Below are positions 44,371 to 50,300 of a stretch of 50,300 bases of DNA, piece by piece. The notes under the pieces were generated by a model that was not told the DNA's origin, did not search any database, and saw only the letters and a list, made by a program, of their open reading frames with translations. Each line of letters opens with the position of its first letter. Positions within the stretch are counted from its first letter, which is position 1. The stretch lies in NCBI GenBank assembly GCA_013214355.1, contig JABSSL010000056.1:1-50300 (forward strand). Direction: 5' to 3'. Position numbers and translations under genes: made by a program. The DNA comes from Saprospiraceae bacterium. Its GTDB lineage: Bacteria > Bacteroidota > Bacteroidia > Chitinophagales > Saprospiraceae.

Positions 44371-45272
44371 TGGATATTAGAGGTAAAGAAAAAAAGATTT
44401 CTGTGAAATTTGTGCCAAATAAGGTATCAAAACCACTGGAACCTAAGGATAGTAAAGAGAAACTGTTTCCACTTTATATCAGAGTTACTTTTGATGGAAC
44501 TAGTACAAGGTTTCCTTATTTCATCTCTTTGCCATTAGCACAAACTCTATATATTTCTGACGAAGGTAATTTTTACATGGTTTCAAGTGACGAGGATAGT
44601 ACAACAAGACGTCTTCCCAAAGAACAAATTGAAGCTGAAACTAAGGAATACACAAACAGGCTAAAAGAGGTAATTAGATATGAATATGGAGTCGCACCAC
44701 TTGGGAAGTATCACGTAAAAGGTATTTTCAAAAGATTCATCCGATATAATAAAAAGCTAAAAGATATACTTTGCGAAGAGGCAAGCGAAGCTCTTCGAGC
44801 ATATCTAGAGGATCATCTTACCTATCGACGTTTTAATGAAATGTTGGACTATAGCACGAAAAACAGTTGGCTCTATCCGGCTCCTTTATTTTCAGACTAC
44901 TATTTTATACACAGCAATCCAGAAACCCAATTGCAACTAACAGGTGAGATTACAGAAAAAATCAAGGCTACAGCTTACTTCTACTTGTATGAAGAAACAC
45001 AATTAGGTAAAAACAAGACTTTTGTTCCATCAGTATTGTTCGACTGGATCATTGGTAAGAGTACTAACTTAGCCTTTAGAAACTTTCTATCAAATCCGAT
45101 TGATTTTGAATGCGTAGAGCAAATTGGTGAGAAAAATCAATTTTTCACTTTTGCTTGGGATAAAATTAGCAAAGGACGACAAGAGGATTTAGGACACCTA
45201 GAATCAGTTGTAAATGAGCTAATTATAAACGGAGACACCTTACAAGAAAACCTAACATCTATTGGAGTGTAA
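44370..45272 (+). CDS. Unknown protein coupled to the integrase
   Basis: A 300-residue protein whose ATG shares a base with the integrase stop codon, so it is translated in coupling. I recognise no family. The first 60 residues (KLFPLYIRVTFDGTSTRFPYFISLPL) resemble the strand pattern of the arm-binding domain of Bacteroidota integrases, as if a DNA-binding arm domain had been joined to a new body. The rest is mixed alpha/beta with many Tyr, Phe and Lys. Codon use is AT-rich like the integrase. The coupling and possible shared arm domain suggest a role in recombination or its direction. Confidence 0.7.
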   Translation: MDIRGKEKKISVKFVPNKVSKPLEPKDSKEKLFPLYIRVTFDGTSTRFPYFISLPLAQTLYISDEGNFYMVSSDEDSTTRRLPKEQIEAETKEYTNRLKEVIRYEYGVAPLGKYHVKGIFKRFIRYNKKLKDILCEEASEALRAYLEDHLTYRRFNEMLDYSTKNSWLYPAPLFSDYYFIHSNPETQLQLTGEITEKIKATAYFYLYEETQLGKNKTFVPSVLFDWIIGKSTNLAFRNFLSNPIDFECVEQIGEKNQFFTFAWDKISKGRQEDLGHLESVVNELIINGDTLQENLTSIGV

Positions 45273-45286
45273 TATTTTTTTCTCAA

Positions 45287-45354
45287 AAAATATGTCCAAT
45301 ATTTTACTTGGACATATTTTGGTCATATATTTGCACTAGTACAAAAGAGTACAA
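45287..45354 (+). promoter_or_regulatory. Promoter and operator of the HTH gene
   Basis: A perfect 13-bp inverted repeat (AAAATATGTCCAA 45287-45299, complement 45308-45320) with an 8-bp spacer lies immediately upstream of a -7 box TATATTTG (45326-45333) and covers the -33 region. Two direct AGTACAA heptamers follow at 45338-45344 and 45348-45354, near the start of transcription. A dimeric repressor bound to the repeat would block the promoter. Confidence 0.7.
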
Positions 45355-45382
45355 TTAAAGTAATCCAATAAAAATATACTCC

Positions 45383-45649
45383 ATGAAAGATCTAATTGAT
45401 GAATTGCGAACTAGTGTCTCCAATCTAAGCCAGATCGTAGATAAAATTGGGAAGAATGAATTGTCCCAAGAATTGCTCACAGGAGCCGAGGTACAAGAAA
45501 AATTAGGAATTTCTCGACAGCACTTATACAACTTGAGAAAGGCTGGTACTATTCGAACTTATAATTTTGGAGGTCGAAATTACTTCTTGTGGGACGAAAT
45601 CGTGAAATCAGTTCTTGCTCCTGAATCCATGGTGCAGGAGCGTGCATAA
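45383..45649 (+). CDS. HTH_17/excisionase-like DNA-binding protein
   Basis: An 88-residue protein. The N-terminal helix (about 1-30, MKDLIDELRTSVSNLSQIVDKI) is likely a dimerising coiled coil. The C-terminal half is a MerR/excisionase-type winged helix (LLTGAEVQEKLGISRQHLYNLRKAGTIRTYNFGGRNYFLWDEI), which directs excision or acts as a repressor in mobile elements of this phylum. The promoter carries a strong inverted repeat, so autoregulation is plausible. A terminator follows the stop codon immediately. Confidence 0.85.
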   Translation: MKDLIDELRTSVSNLSQIVDKIGKNELSQELLTGAEVQEKLGISRQHLYNLRKAGTIRTYNFGGRNYFLWDEIVKSVLAPESMVQERA

Positions 45650-45692
45650 AAAAAGCCTAAACAACGCTGTCCAGGCCCGTTTAAGCTTTTTT
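45649..45692 (+). terminator. Intrinsic terminator after the HTH gene
   Basis: AAAAAAGC-TAAAC on the left pairs with GTTTA-GCTTTTTT on the right (one internal C-A mismatch), 16-nt loop, ending in six T. It starts at the stop codon. The A/T flanks also allow function on the minus strand. Confidence 0.8.
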
Positions 45693-45716
45693 AAGTTAAC
45701 CGAAAAAATAATTTCG

Positions 45717-45974
45717 ATGAATCAAAATTATACATTTTTGTATAAGAAAGCAACTTTTTCGTTTTCTTATCTATCAACCCATCCGAAAGTTACAGATCTC
45801 CAAAACTTTGTCAGGGGTATTGGCATGGCTAATGATATGCCTCCAATCCAAGATCAATCCTTTCCTTTTCTAGTATTACAGGTCGGTTTCAACAGAGCTC
45901 TCAAAAGCGCGGTTCGATTAGCCAGTGAGGATCCACATTGCAGATTAGTCCAATCATTTTTAGATCTGGAATAG
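45717..45974 (+). CDS. Small hypothetical protein in the element
   Basis: From the ATG at 45717 the frame gives 85 residues; the longer frame from 45615 runs through the terminator and is unlikely. The product has an aromatic N-terminal half (NYTFLYKKATFSFSYLSTHP) and a more polar, helical C-terminal half (FNRALKSAVRLASEDPHCRLVQSFLDLE). No family or membrane segment. It sits between the HTH terminator and the structured region, and I see no separate promoter. I consider it likely but not certain to be a gene. Confidence 0.5.
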   Translation: MNQNYTFLYKKATFSFSYLSTHPKVTDLQNFVRGIGMANDMPPIQDQSFPFLVLQVGFNRALKSAVRLASEDPHCRLVQSFLDLE

Positions 45975-46001
45975 CCAAATCAAGAAATCCCGGCGCGGGT
46001 C

Positions 46002-46166
46002 TTCTGAGGGGTTGACCGAACGAGCTGGGGGTTGTACGTGAAGAAGGAGCCAAGTTTAAGCTTGGTTCCCCTTCCATATCTAGAATGCTCTAAGAAACAC
46101 TTAAAAGCCTCAGAACGGTCAAAGCTAAATGGTTCTTCACGGTAACCGAGAAAAAACCCCTCAGAA
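46002..46166. promoter_or_regulatory. Interlocking inverted repeats, candidate replication or transfer origin
   Basis: A 12-bp perfect inverted repeat (TTCTGAGGGGTT 46002-46013, complement 46155-46166) encloses three more. The first is TTGACCG (46012-46018) with CGGTCAA (46116-46122). The second is CGTGAAGAA (46037-46045) with TTCTTCACG (46133-46141). The third is a local hairpin with 9-bp stem 46046-46054/46061-46069. The second and third pairs cross, so a single RNA fold would be a pseudoknot. CCTCAGAA also recurs directly at 46109-46116 and 46159-46166. It lies 85 bp upstream of the HUH Rep gene, where origins of rolling-circle elements are found. Confidence 0.65.
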
Positions 46167-46204
46167 ACACCATATGTACTGAGAATGATTTCTAAGATCT
46201 ATAT

Positions 46205-46237
46205 CCAAACAAAAAGGCCATCTCAATAGATAGCCTT
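46205..46237 (-). terminator. Minus-strand hairpin with T-run in front of rep
   Basis: On the minus strand AAGGCTATCT pairs with AGATGGCCTT (one G-U pair, 4-nt loop) and is followed by TTTTTGTTTGG, an intrinsic-terminator shape ending an antisense transcript just outside the rep start. On the plus strand the hairpin has a C-A mismatch and no T-run. Confidence 0.55.
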
Positions 46238-46250
46238 CAGAATCGAAAAT

Positions 46251-47732
46251 ATGTGTAAAGAAATATATAGTAATATTCCCTTCCTAGATAATAAAGAAAC
46301 GTTTGGAATGATTTCCGGTGAATGTGAGGTCGGATTCACCGGATTCACTGACTTCAACTCCTCTCCTACCCTGGAAGTTCCGGAGTGGCAAAAGCGCACT
46401 AGTTACAACCGTCGGCGAGGGTTAAAAATATCTCAGAAAGCTAAACAAAAGGAGCTCATGTACCAGCAGATCAACGACTACCTAGTTACAAAGGATCTTC
46501 CTGCTCAACAATTGCAATTCCTGACTAACCTTCGCTACAGTATCAGCAATTGTTGTCACCACACTCTATTTAGAGAATTCAAGGACGGAACTAAGGAGTT
46601 TATCGGATCCCATACTTGCAAACATCGGCTTTGTCCGGTTTGCAATGGTCAGCGTAGCAAAAAGGTTCGAAGGATGTATCGGAAATTTTTTGAAGCGGAT
46701 CCGGAACTCATGAACCGCTATGATTTTATGCACTTAACATTAACTGTTCCTCATGATGGCAAAGGCTGGAGAGGCAAAGAATGGTATGCAAAAGACTTGA
46801 TGCAGGAATTCAACTATATGCGCAAAAAGCCATTTTGGAAATCGCAGGTTTATGCAGGTGAGTTTGGGATCGAGGTCACCAAAAACGCACAAGGTTTACA
46901 CATCCATGTGCACGCCCTTTTATTGGTTCACAAAGCCAGAAAGAACCGCAATACACTACATCGAGATATATTCAAAGCATGGAATCGGCAGACTCAGGGA
47001 AGTAGCCATCGTAAAAAATTACAGGATCAGGAAATTCAGGCCATTCGTAAGGGTAATAGCCTCTTCACAGAGTCAGATGTGCGCAATCTTTTCCCTTCAG
47101 GCTCCACCTTTATTGGTCTTGAAAATCTATACCTCCAAAGCAAAGAGAAAAAACCTGGTTACCATTGGTGTGAGCGTTCAGAAGCTTGGAAAAGGTATGT
47201 AACAACTGCTGATGGCCAAGAAATCTTCATGGCTGGCATTATGGAATGTATCAAATACCATTTCGAGCCCATGGCTATGAAAAAAGACGGCCAGTTTGAT
47301 CTCGATTTGATCTGTGAAATACTACCAGCAATCAAGGGCAAACCATTGTATCGGAAGTTCGGCGCTTTTCATGCTAGCACTAAGAATGCTCACCCAAATG
47401 CAAGAATGCTGAGCCTCAATTTTAAAGAGGAAGATACCATCACCGATTTAGCCGAAGGATTGGAAGAATACGGCCGTGAAAACATTACCCACCCAGAAAC
47501 AGGTGAAACTGTTCCACGTGAAGACTACCGCTATTTTCTAACCAATCTGTCCAAAGTCTACTTCGACCCAGAAGACAATCTAAAAATCAAGCTCTCTCCC
47601 GGCGTACGAATACGCTACCTACGAGCACAAAACGTATTTGATGCTTTAGTAGACATGGAATTGGTCGCAATGGCCCATCAGGCCCGTAAAAGAAATCCTT
47701 TAATCATACAAAAATCTAACAATTATGCTTAA
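46251..47732 (+). CDS. Rolling-circle replication initiator (HUH endonuclease, Rep_1-like)
   Basis: A 493-residue initiator that nicks one DNA strand and starts rolling-circle synthesis. A Cys/His cluster (SHTCKHRLCPVCNGQRSKK) typical of Rep_1 proteins comes first. Motif 1 is FMHLTLTVP, and the metal-binding HUH motif is GLHIHVHALL (His217, His219, His221). The likely catalytic Tyr is in MECIKYHFEPM (Tyr336), with a Lys beside it as in pC194/pUB110-type Reps. About 100 residues at each end are extra compared with small plasmid Reps. Its last codons overlap the ssb gene by 8 bp. The structured region just upstream and an internal hairpin at 46314-46343 are candidate nick or control sites. Confidence 0.85.
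   Translation: MCKEIYSNIPFLDNKETFGMISGECEVGFTGFTDFNSSPTLEVPEWQKRTSYNRRRGLKISQKAKQKELMYQQINDYLVTKDLPAQQLQFLTNLRYSISNCCHHTLFREFKDGTKEFIGSHTCKHRLCPVCNGQRSKKVRRMYRKFFEADPELMNRYDFMHLTLTVPHDGKGWRGKEWYAKDLMQEFNYMRKKPFWKSQVYAGEFGIEVTKNAQGLHIHVHALLLVHKARKNRNTLHRDIFKAWNRQTQGSSHRKKLQDQEIQAIRKGNSLFTESDVRNLFPSGSTFIGLENLYLQSKEKKPGYHWCERSEAWKRYVTTADGQEIFMAGIMECIKYHFEPMAMKKDGQFDLDLICEILPAIKGKPLYRKFGAFHASTKNAHPNARMLSLNFKEEDTITDLAEGLEEYGRENITHPETGETVPREDYRYFLTNLSKVYFDPEDNLKIKLSPGVRIRYLRAQNVFDALVDMELVAMAHQARKRNPLIIQKSNNYA
46314..46343. repeat. 10-bp inverted repeat inside the start of rep
   Basis: TCCGGTGAAT and its exact complement ATTCACCGGA flank a 10-nt loop, about 65 bp into the rep coding sequence. The stem lies in the codons for SGE and FTG. 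Rolling-circle nick sites often sit in the loop of such a hairpin. Confidence 0.6.
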
Positions 47733-48114
47733 CACCGTAGCAATTGGAAACATCGGCGCAGATGCCGTAATCCGGCACACCAATGGAAAAATGGCCATCA
47801 GCTTTCCCGTGGCCCATAATGAAAAGTATACTGACAAGCAGGGAAATCGACACGAAAAGACAATCTGGATAGACTGTACGATTTGGAGAGAGTCAGAAAC
47901 CAAATTAGTGGCTTATCTCAAGAAAGGCCAAATGGTTTACGTCGAGGGAAGCCCTTCAACGGATGCCTATGTACAAAAGGACACTGGAGAGTTAATGTCA
48001 GCTTTTCGCCTTACAGTCAGGAAGATAGAATTAATCGGAGGTAAAAATGACAAAGGTAATCCAGCTAAAAAAGAAAGTGCTAACTCCAACTGGTATGAAA
48101 AAACTAGCCCCTAA
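47725..48114 (+). CDS. ssb: Single-stranded DNA-binding protein
   Basis: A 129-residue OB-fold SSB: NTVAIGNIGADAVIRHTNGKMAISFPVAHN, then TIWIDCTIWRESETKLVAYLKKGQMVYVEGSPSTDAY, then FRLTVRKIELIG. It coats ssDNA during replication of the element. The C-terminus (KKESANSNWYEKTSP) lacks the acidic DDxIPF tip of the chromosomal protein, so it may not recruit host repair and replication partners. It overlaps the end of rep by 8 bp and is thus coupled to it. The pairing of HUH Rep with SSB points to an ssDNA replication intermediate. Confidence 0.9.
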   Translation: MLNTVAIGNIGADAVIRHTNGKMAISFPVAHNEKYTDKQGNRHEKTIWIDCTIWRESETKLVAYLKKGQMVYVEGSPSTDAYVQKDTGELMSAFRLTVRKIELIGGKNDKGNPAKKESANSNWYEKTSP

Positions 48115-48218
48115 ATCTATGAAGAGAGGGAGGGAAAGAAAAAGTATCCAGAATTGAGGTCGAGCATTTTATACAACATCACTCAAAGTAGTTATTTGCC
48201 TTCGATTAATCAGTAAAA

Positions 48219-48259
48219 ACCCCAAAGCGGCTGCCGGCAAGCAAAGACCGCTAAGGGGT
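48219..48259 (+). promoter_or_regulatory. Stem-loop between ssb and the membrane-protein genes
   Basis: ACCCC-AA-AGCGG pairs with CCGCT-AA-GGGGT (two 5-bp stems with a symmetric AA/AA internal loop) around a 17-nt loop that contains the palindrome GCCGGC. No T-run follows, so it is more likely a processing or protein-binding element than a terminator. It lies 29 bp before the next ATG. Confidence 0.5.
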
Positions 48260-48288
48260 AAATTCAAAGAATTTATAAAACAAAGAAA

Positions 48289-49929
48289 ATGAAAATCTTC
48301 AATAGATTAAAAGATCAAAGCGAAGAGCAAAAGCAATTATTTGCTTTGGATAGCCCAGTTCTCAAGCGGGCATTGGGTGCCTTAACGCTTACTGTTTACA
48401 TTTCTGCCATCAGTGTCGCAGCAGGTTTCTACTTCCAGTTCGAAGAAGTATTCGTGGAGGGAGGGCTAGCTTTCAAATGCTTAGCCTATGTTACCTTAGG
48501 CCTATTTGTTGTTGCCTGGGCTAAGTATGTAGACGGGACCAGTACGGCCGCTACAGAATGGATTGTCAATAGTTTACAAAACAAGATTTTCTGGAATGGC
48601 ATTACAGAACGCATACGGACATCCGTGTTGATCTTAGCCTGGGGATTTGGCGTTTACTTCTTAGCAAGCTTAAGTTATGACCTATCCCAAGTATCTGCCG
48701 AAAAAGCAGGTAAGGCTTGGAGTGGGAATGCTAATACAACAAATACAGTAGACCTGGCAAACGAAAATGAAGAGCAGAAACTGGCAACTCTAGCAGTTTT
48801 CGATAGCAACTATGTTCAGACTCAAAGGACTTATGATGAGCAGATAACTGCTGTAGAAGCTCCTTTCTTACAAAAAATAAAAGTATACGAGGGATATAAG
48901 AAAACGGCAAGAATGGAACGCCATGGGGCTGAGCTACAAAAATACCTTAATAAGCAGGATCGGAATATTGCTGCTCAGGAGAAAGCTAAAACTAAGGCCA
49001 CTGAGGAATTAAGGGAAGAAAAGCGCATAGCACTGAAAGAAATTCGTTCAGATCAAAAGAAAGAACGAGAACGACTCAACGGTATTATTGATATCAATTT
49101 AACAGGAGTAATTTCGCACAATACCAAGGTTTCAGAGGAGCACGATAGGTTCGAAGAGGCGTTCTCCAATATCCTTAGTTTTATCGCTAGTTATGCGATT
49201 CTCATCGCTTTATTGTTAGCAGCAGCGGTGGGTTTGATGAAAGGTCGAGCAGGATGGCAACCAGAGCCAGTATTCAACAACTTTGATTACAACGGACATC
49301 CTTTGATTGAAATCCTTTCAACTCCATTGGTTGTTCTACAACGGCTACTCTTAAATTTTTCTAGATGGATAAAAGACCTCCTCCCTGATATGCGTAAACC
49401 TGAAAAACACTTTTCCTTCGGTGGATATGATGCAAACATAGTACCCATGTACGAATCAGAAAAAGCAAGAGCCAATCTATCCACCAAGAAAACTACTAAG
49501 AAGCGGCAGAAAGTCGCTGCATCTGCTAATCAACCGAATCGGTTTTTCTTTAGGCAAGGGGCAGGAATAACAAATAGCCAGGAAAACCATCCCACAGAAA
49601 GTAAACCTCAAATGGTCCACGCAGAAACGCCTGAAAAAACAAATGATTTCGTGGGTTTTTCGTGGACTATAAAGGACCCATTATCTCAAACCACAGAAAA
49701 TATCGGTCCTGAGAAACTAAAGATCGTAAACCCCAGCTTGGATGCATGGCAACTAAAGCAGAAACTAAAGAAGTACAAGAAGGCTGTTGGAGAACATACC
49801 CAGAAGGCTATTAAGCAAAAGAAAACTAAGGGAGAAGTTATGGACCGAACAGCAAAAGCCATTCGTAATAATCAATTGTGGGTGCTATCACTCCAAAAGC
49901 GTCTACAAGAACTGCAACTCGATAAATGA
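48289..49929 (+). CDS. Membrane protein with four helices and a long coiled coil
   Basis: A 546-residue protein of no family I recognise. Three membrane helices lie near the N-terminus (about 28-50, 58-80 and 110-131), then a charged coiled-coil region (about 150-275, AQEKAKTKATEELREEKRIALKEIRSDQKKERERL). A fourth helix (about 290-317, LSFIASYAILIALLLAAAVGLM) precedes a polar, likely cytoplasmic tail of 230 residues that ends in a second helical repeat (LKQKLKKYKKAVGEHTQKAIKQ). The layout suggests a stalk on the far side of the membrane closed by helix four. It may act in transfer, virion assembly or exclusion. It overlaps the next gene by 4 bp. Confidence 0.75.
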   Translation: MKIFNRLKDQSEEQKQLFALDSPVLKRALGALTLTVYISAISVAAGFYFQFEEVFVEGGLAFKCLAYVTLGLFVVAWAKYVDGTSTAATEWIVNSLQNKIFWNGITERIRTSVLILAWGFGVYFLASLSYDLSQVSAEKAGKAWSGNANTTNTVDLANENEEQKLATLAVFDSNYVQTQRTYDEQITAVEAPFLQKIKVYEGYKKTARMERHGAELQKYLNKQDRNIAAQEKAKTKATEELREEKRIALKEIRSDQKKERERLNGIIDINLTGVISHNTKVSEEHDRFEEAFSNILSFIASYAILIALLLAAAVGLMKGRAGWQPEPVFNNFDYNGHPLIEILSTPLVVLQRLLLNFSRWIKDLLPDMRKPEKHFSFGGYDANIVPMYESEKARANLSTKKTTKKRQKVAASANQPNRFFFRQGAGITNSQENHPTESKPQMVHAETPEKTNDFVGFSWTIKDPLSQTTENIGPEKLKIVNPSLDAWQLKQKLKKYKKAVGEHTQKAIKQKKTKGEVMDRTAKAIRNNQLWVLSLQKRLQELQLDK

Positions 49930-50264
49930 TCACCTTAGAATTACTGTTATTCCTTTCATTGGGTATAGGTGCTCAATCCATGGTCTCTTATTTTGCTGCC
50001 CAGTATTACCAAACGGAAGGGTATCACCGATTTTGGGGATATAATGCACCTTATGGATTTCTCTTAGGTGTAAGTGCCAAGTTGCTAGAAACAATAATCG
50101 GCTCACAACTGACCTCTTATTGGGATGCAGTAGGATTATCTTTCTTAGTAACCATTGCCTCTTCATTCTTTATAAGCTTCCATTGGACCAAGAATATTGA
50201 AGAAAGGGAGCGACGAGAACGGCAAAATGATGCCATCGGATTCAAGCGTAAACGAAGAGGATAA
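49926..50264 (+). CDS. Small membrane protein coupled to the coiled-coil protein
   Basis: A 112-residue protein with three hydrophobic segments (LELLLFLSLGIGAQSMVSYFAA; FWGYNAPYGFLLGVSAKLL; AVGLSFLVTIASSFFISFHW) and a very basic tail (KNIEERERRERQNDAIGFKRKRRG). The start overlaps the upstream stop as ATGA, so the two proteins are made together and probably interact. No family recognised. The basic tail could contact DNA or phospholipid on the cytoplasmic side. The 36 bp to the window edge hold no further start that stays open. Confidence 0.7.
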   Translation: MITLELLLFLSLGIGAQSMVSYFAAQYYQTEGYHRFWGYNAPYGFLLGVSAKLLETIIGSQLTSYWDAVGLSFLVTIASSFFISFHWTKNIEERERRERQNDAIGFKRKRRG

Positions 50265-50300
50265 GCTAGGAATGATTAGGTAAACCTAAAAAAAGCTAAC

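Larger units (their letters stand above)
42976..50300 (+). mobile_element. tRNA-Arg-integrated element with HUH Rep and SSB (left part)
   Basis: From the 3' half of the tRNA to the right edge all genes read in one direction and form a mobile-element set: tyrosine recombinase, overlapping unknown gene, HTH/excisionase-like gene, small ORF, structured region, rolling-circle Rep, SSB and two membrane proteins. Base composition of the first genes is visibly more AT-rich than the chromosome to the left. The left boundary is inferred to be within the tRNA 3' end, because integrases of this type usually use that site. The right boundary and the matching direct repeat are outside the window. It could be an integrated ssDNA plasmid or an ssDNA prophage. 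Confidence 0.8.

Noticed and set aside
42994-50300. CRISPR array or second tRNA copy marking the element's right end
   Set aside because: I looked for regularly spaced repeats and for a repeat of the tRNA 3' end and saw neither inside the window.

Overview
The window looks like a chromosomal segment of a Bacteroidota bacterium, probably from the Saprospiria/Lewinella side of the phylum. Three things support this. Several secreted proteins end in type IX secretion (T9SS) sorting domains, both the short type and the gliding-motility-associated type. Many intergenic regions carry the Bacteroidota -7 promoter box TAnnTTTG and lack strong Shine-Dalgarno sites. The families present (DUF3667, DUF2452, DUF1573, 7TM-DISM kinases, DUF5684-type signal peptidase) are typical of the phylum. 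This taxonomic call is an inference from gene content.

Positions 1-42.8 kb read as ordinary, loosely packed chromosome. From left to right: a DMT/GRP-type permease with a partial DUF3556-like membrane gene (minus strand); a beta-solenoid T9SS protein; a DUF3667 + HD-hydrolase pair; an NtrY-like histidine kinase; a cyclic-nucleotide-gated K+ channel; a gliding-type T9SS protein; a hypothetical/DUF6915 pair; a PolB-like exonuclease; a membrane-anchored coiled-coil protein; a DUF2452-DUF1573 operon; signal peptidase I; a cupin-AraC regulator; an LpxH-like phosphoesterase converging on a GH57 glycosidase; a large PIG-L deacetylase; two AhpD-like proteins; a 7TM-DISM histidine kinase followed in another frame by a bare AraC DNA-binding domain; UvrD/PcrA helicase; a VWA-carboxypeptidase-regulatory T9SS protein; a beta-lactamase-fold hydrolase; an unusual EAD11-pseudokinase-globin fusion; DnaE; and a small secreted protein.

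At 42.92 kb lies a tRNA-Arg(UCG) with a textbook promoter. An integrative element begins at its 3' end and runs off the right edge. In order it has a tyrosine recombinase, an overlapping unknown protein, an HTH/excisionase-like protein behind a 13-bp inverted-repeat operator, a small ORF, a 165-bp region of interlocking inverted repeats, a rolling-circle (HUH) Rep, SSB, and two overlapping membrane-protein genes. This looks like an integrated ssDNA-replicating element: either a plasmid-type element or an ssDNA prophage. The distal half is needed to decide.

The two observations I rate highest are (1) the 35.8-37.5 kb protein, where a death-like adaptor domain, a kinase fold lacking both catalytic aspartates, and a globin with Tyr-B10, Pro-C2, Phe-CD1 and His-F8 are joined in one chain, and (2) the tRNA-Arg-associated HUH/SSB element with its structured candidate origin. 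All family calls are from reading motifs by eye; no database search was run.
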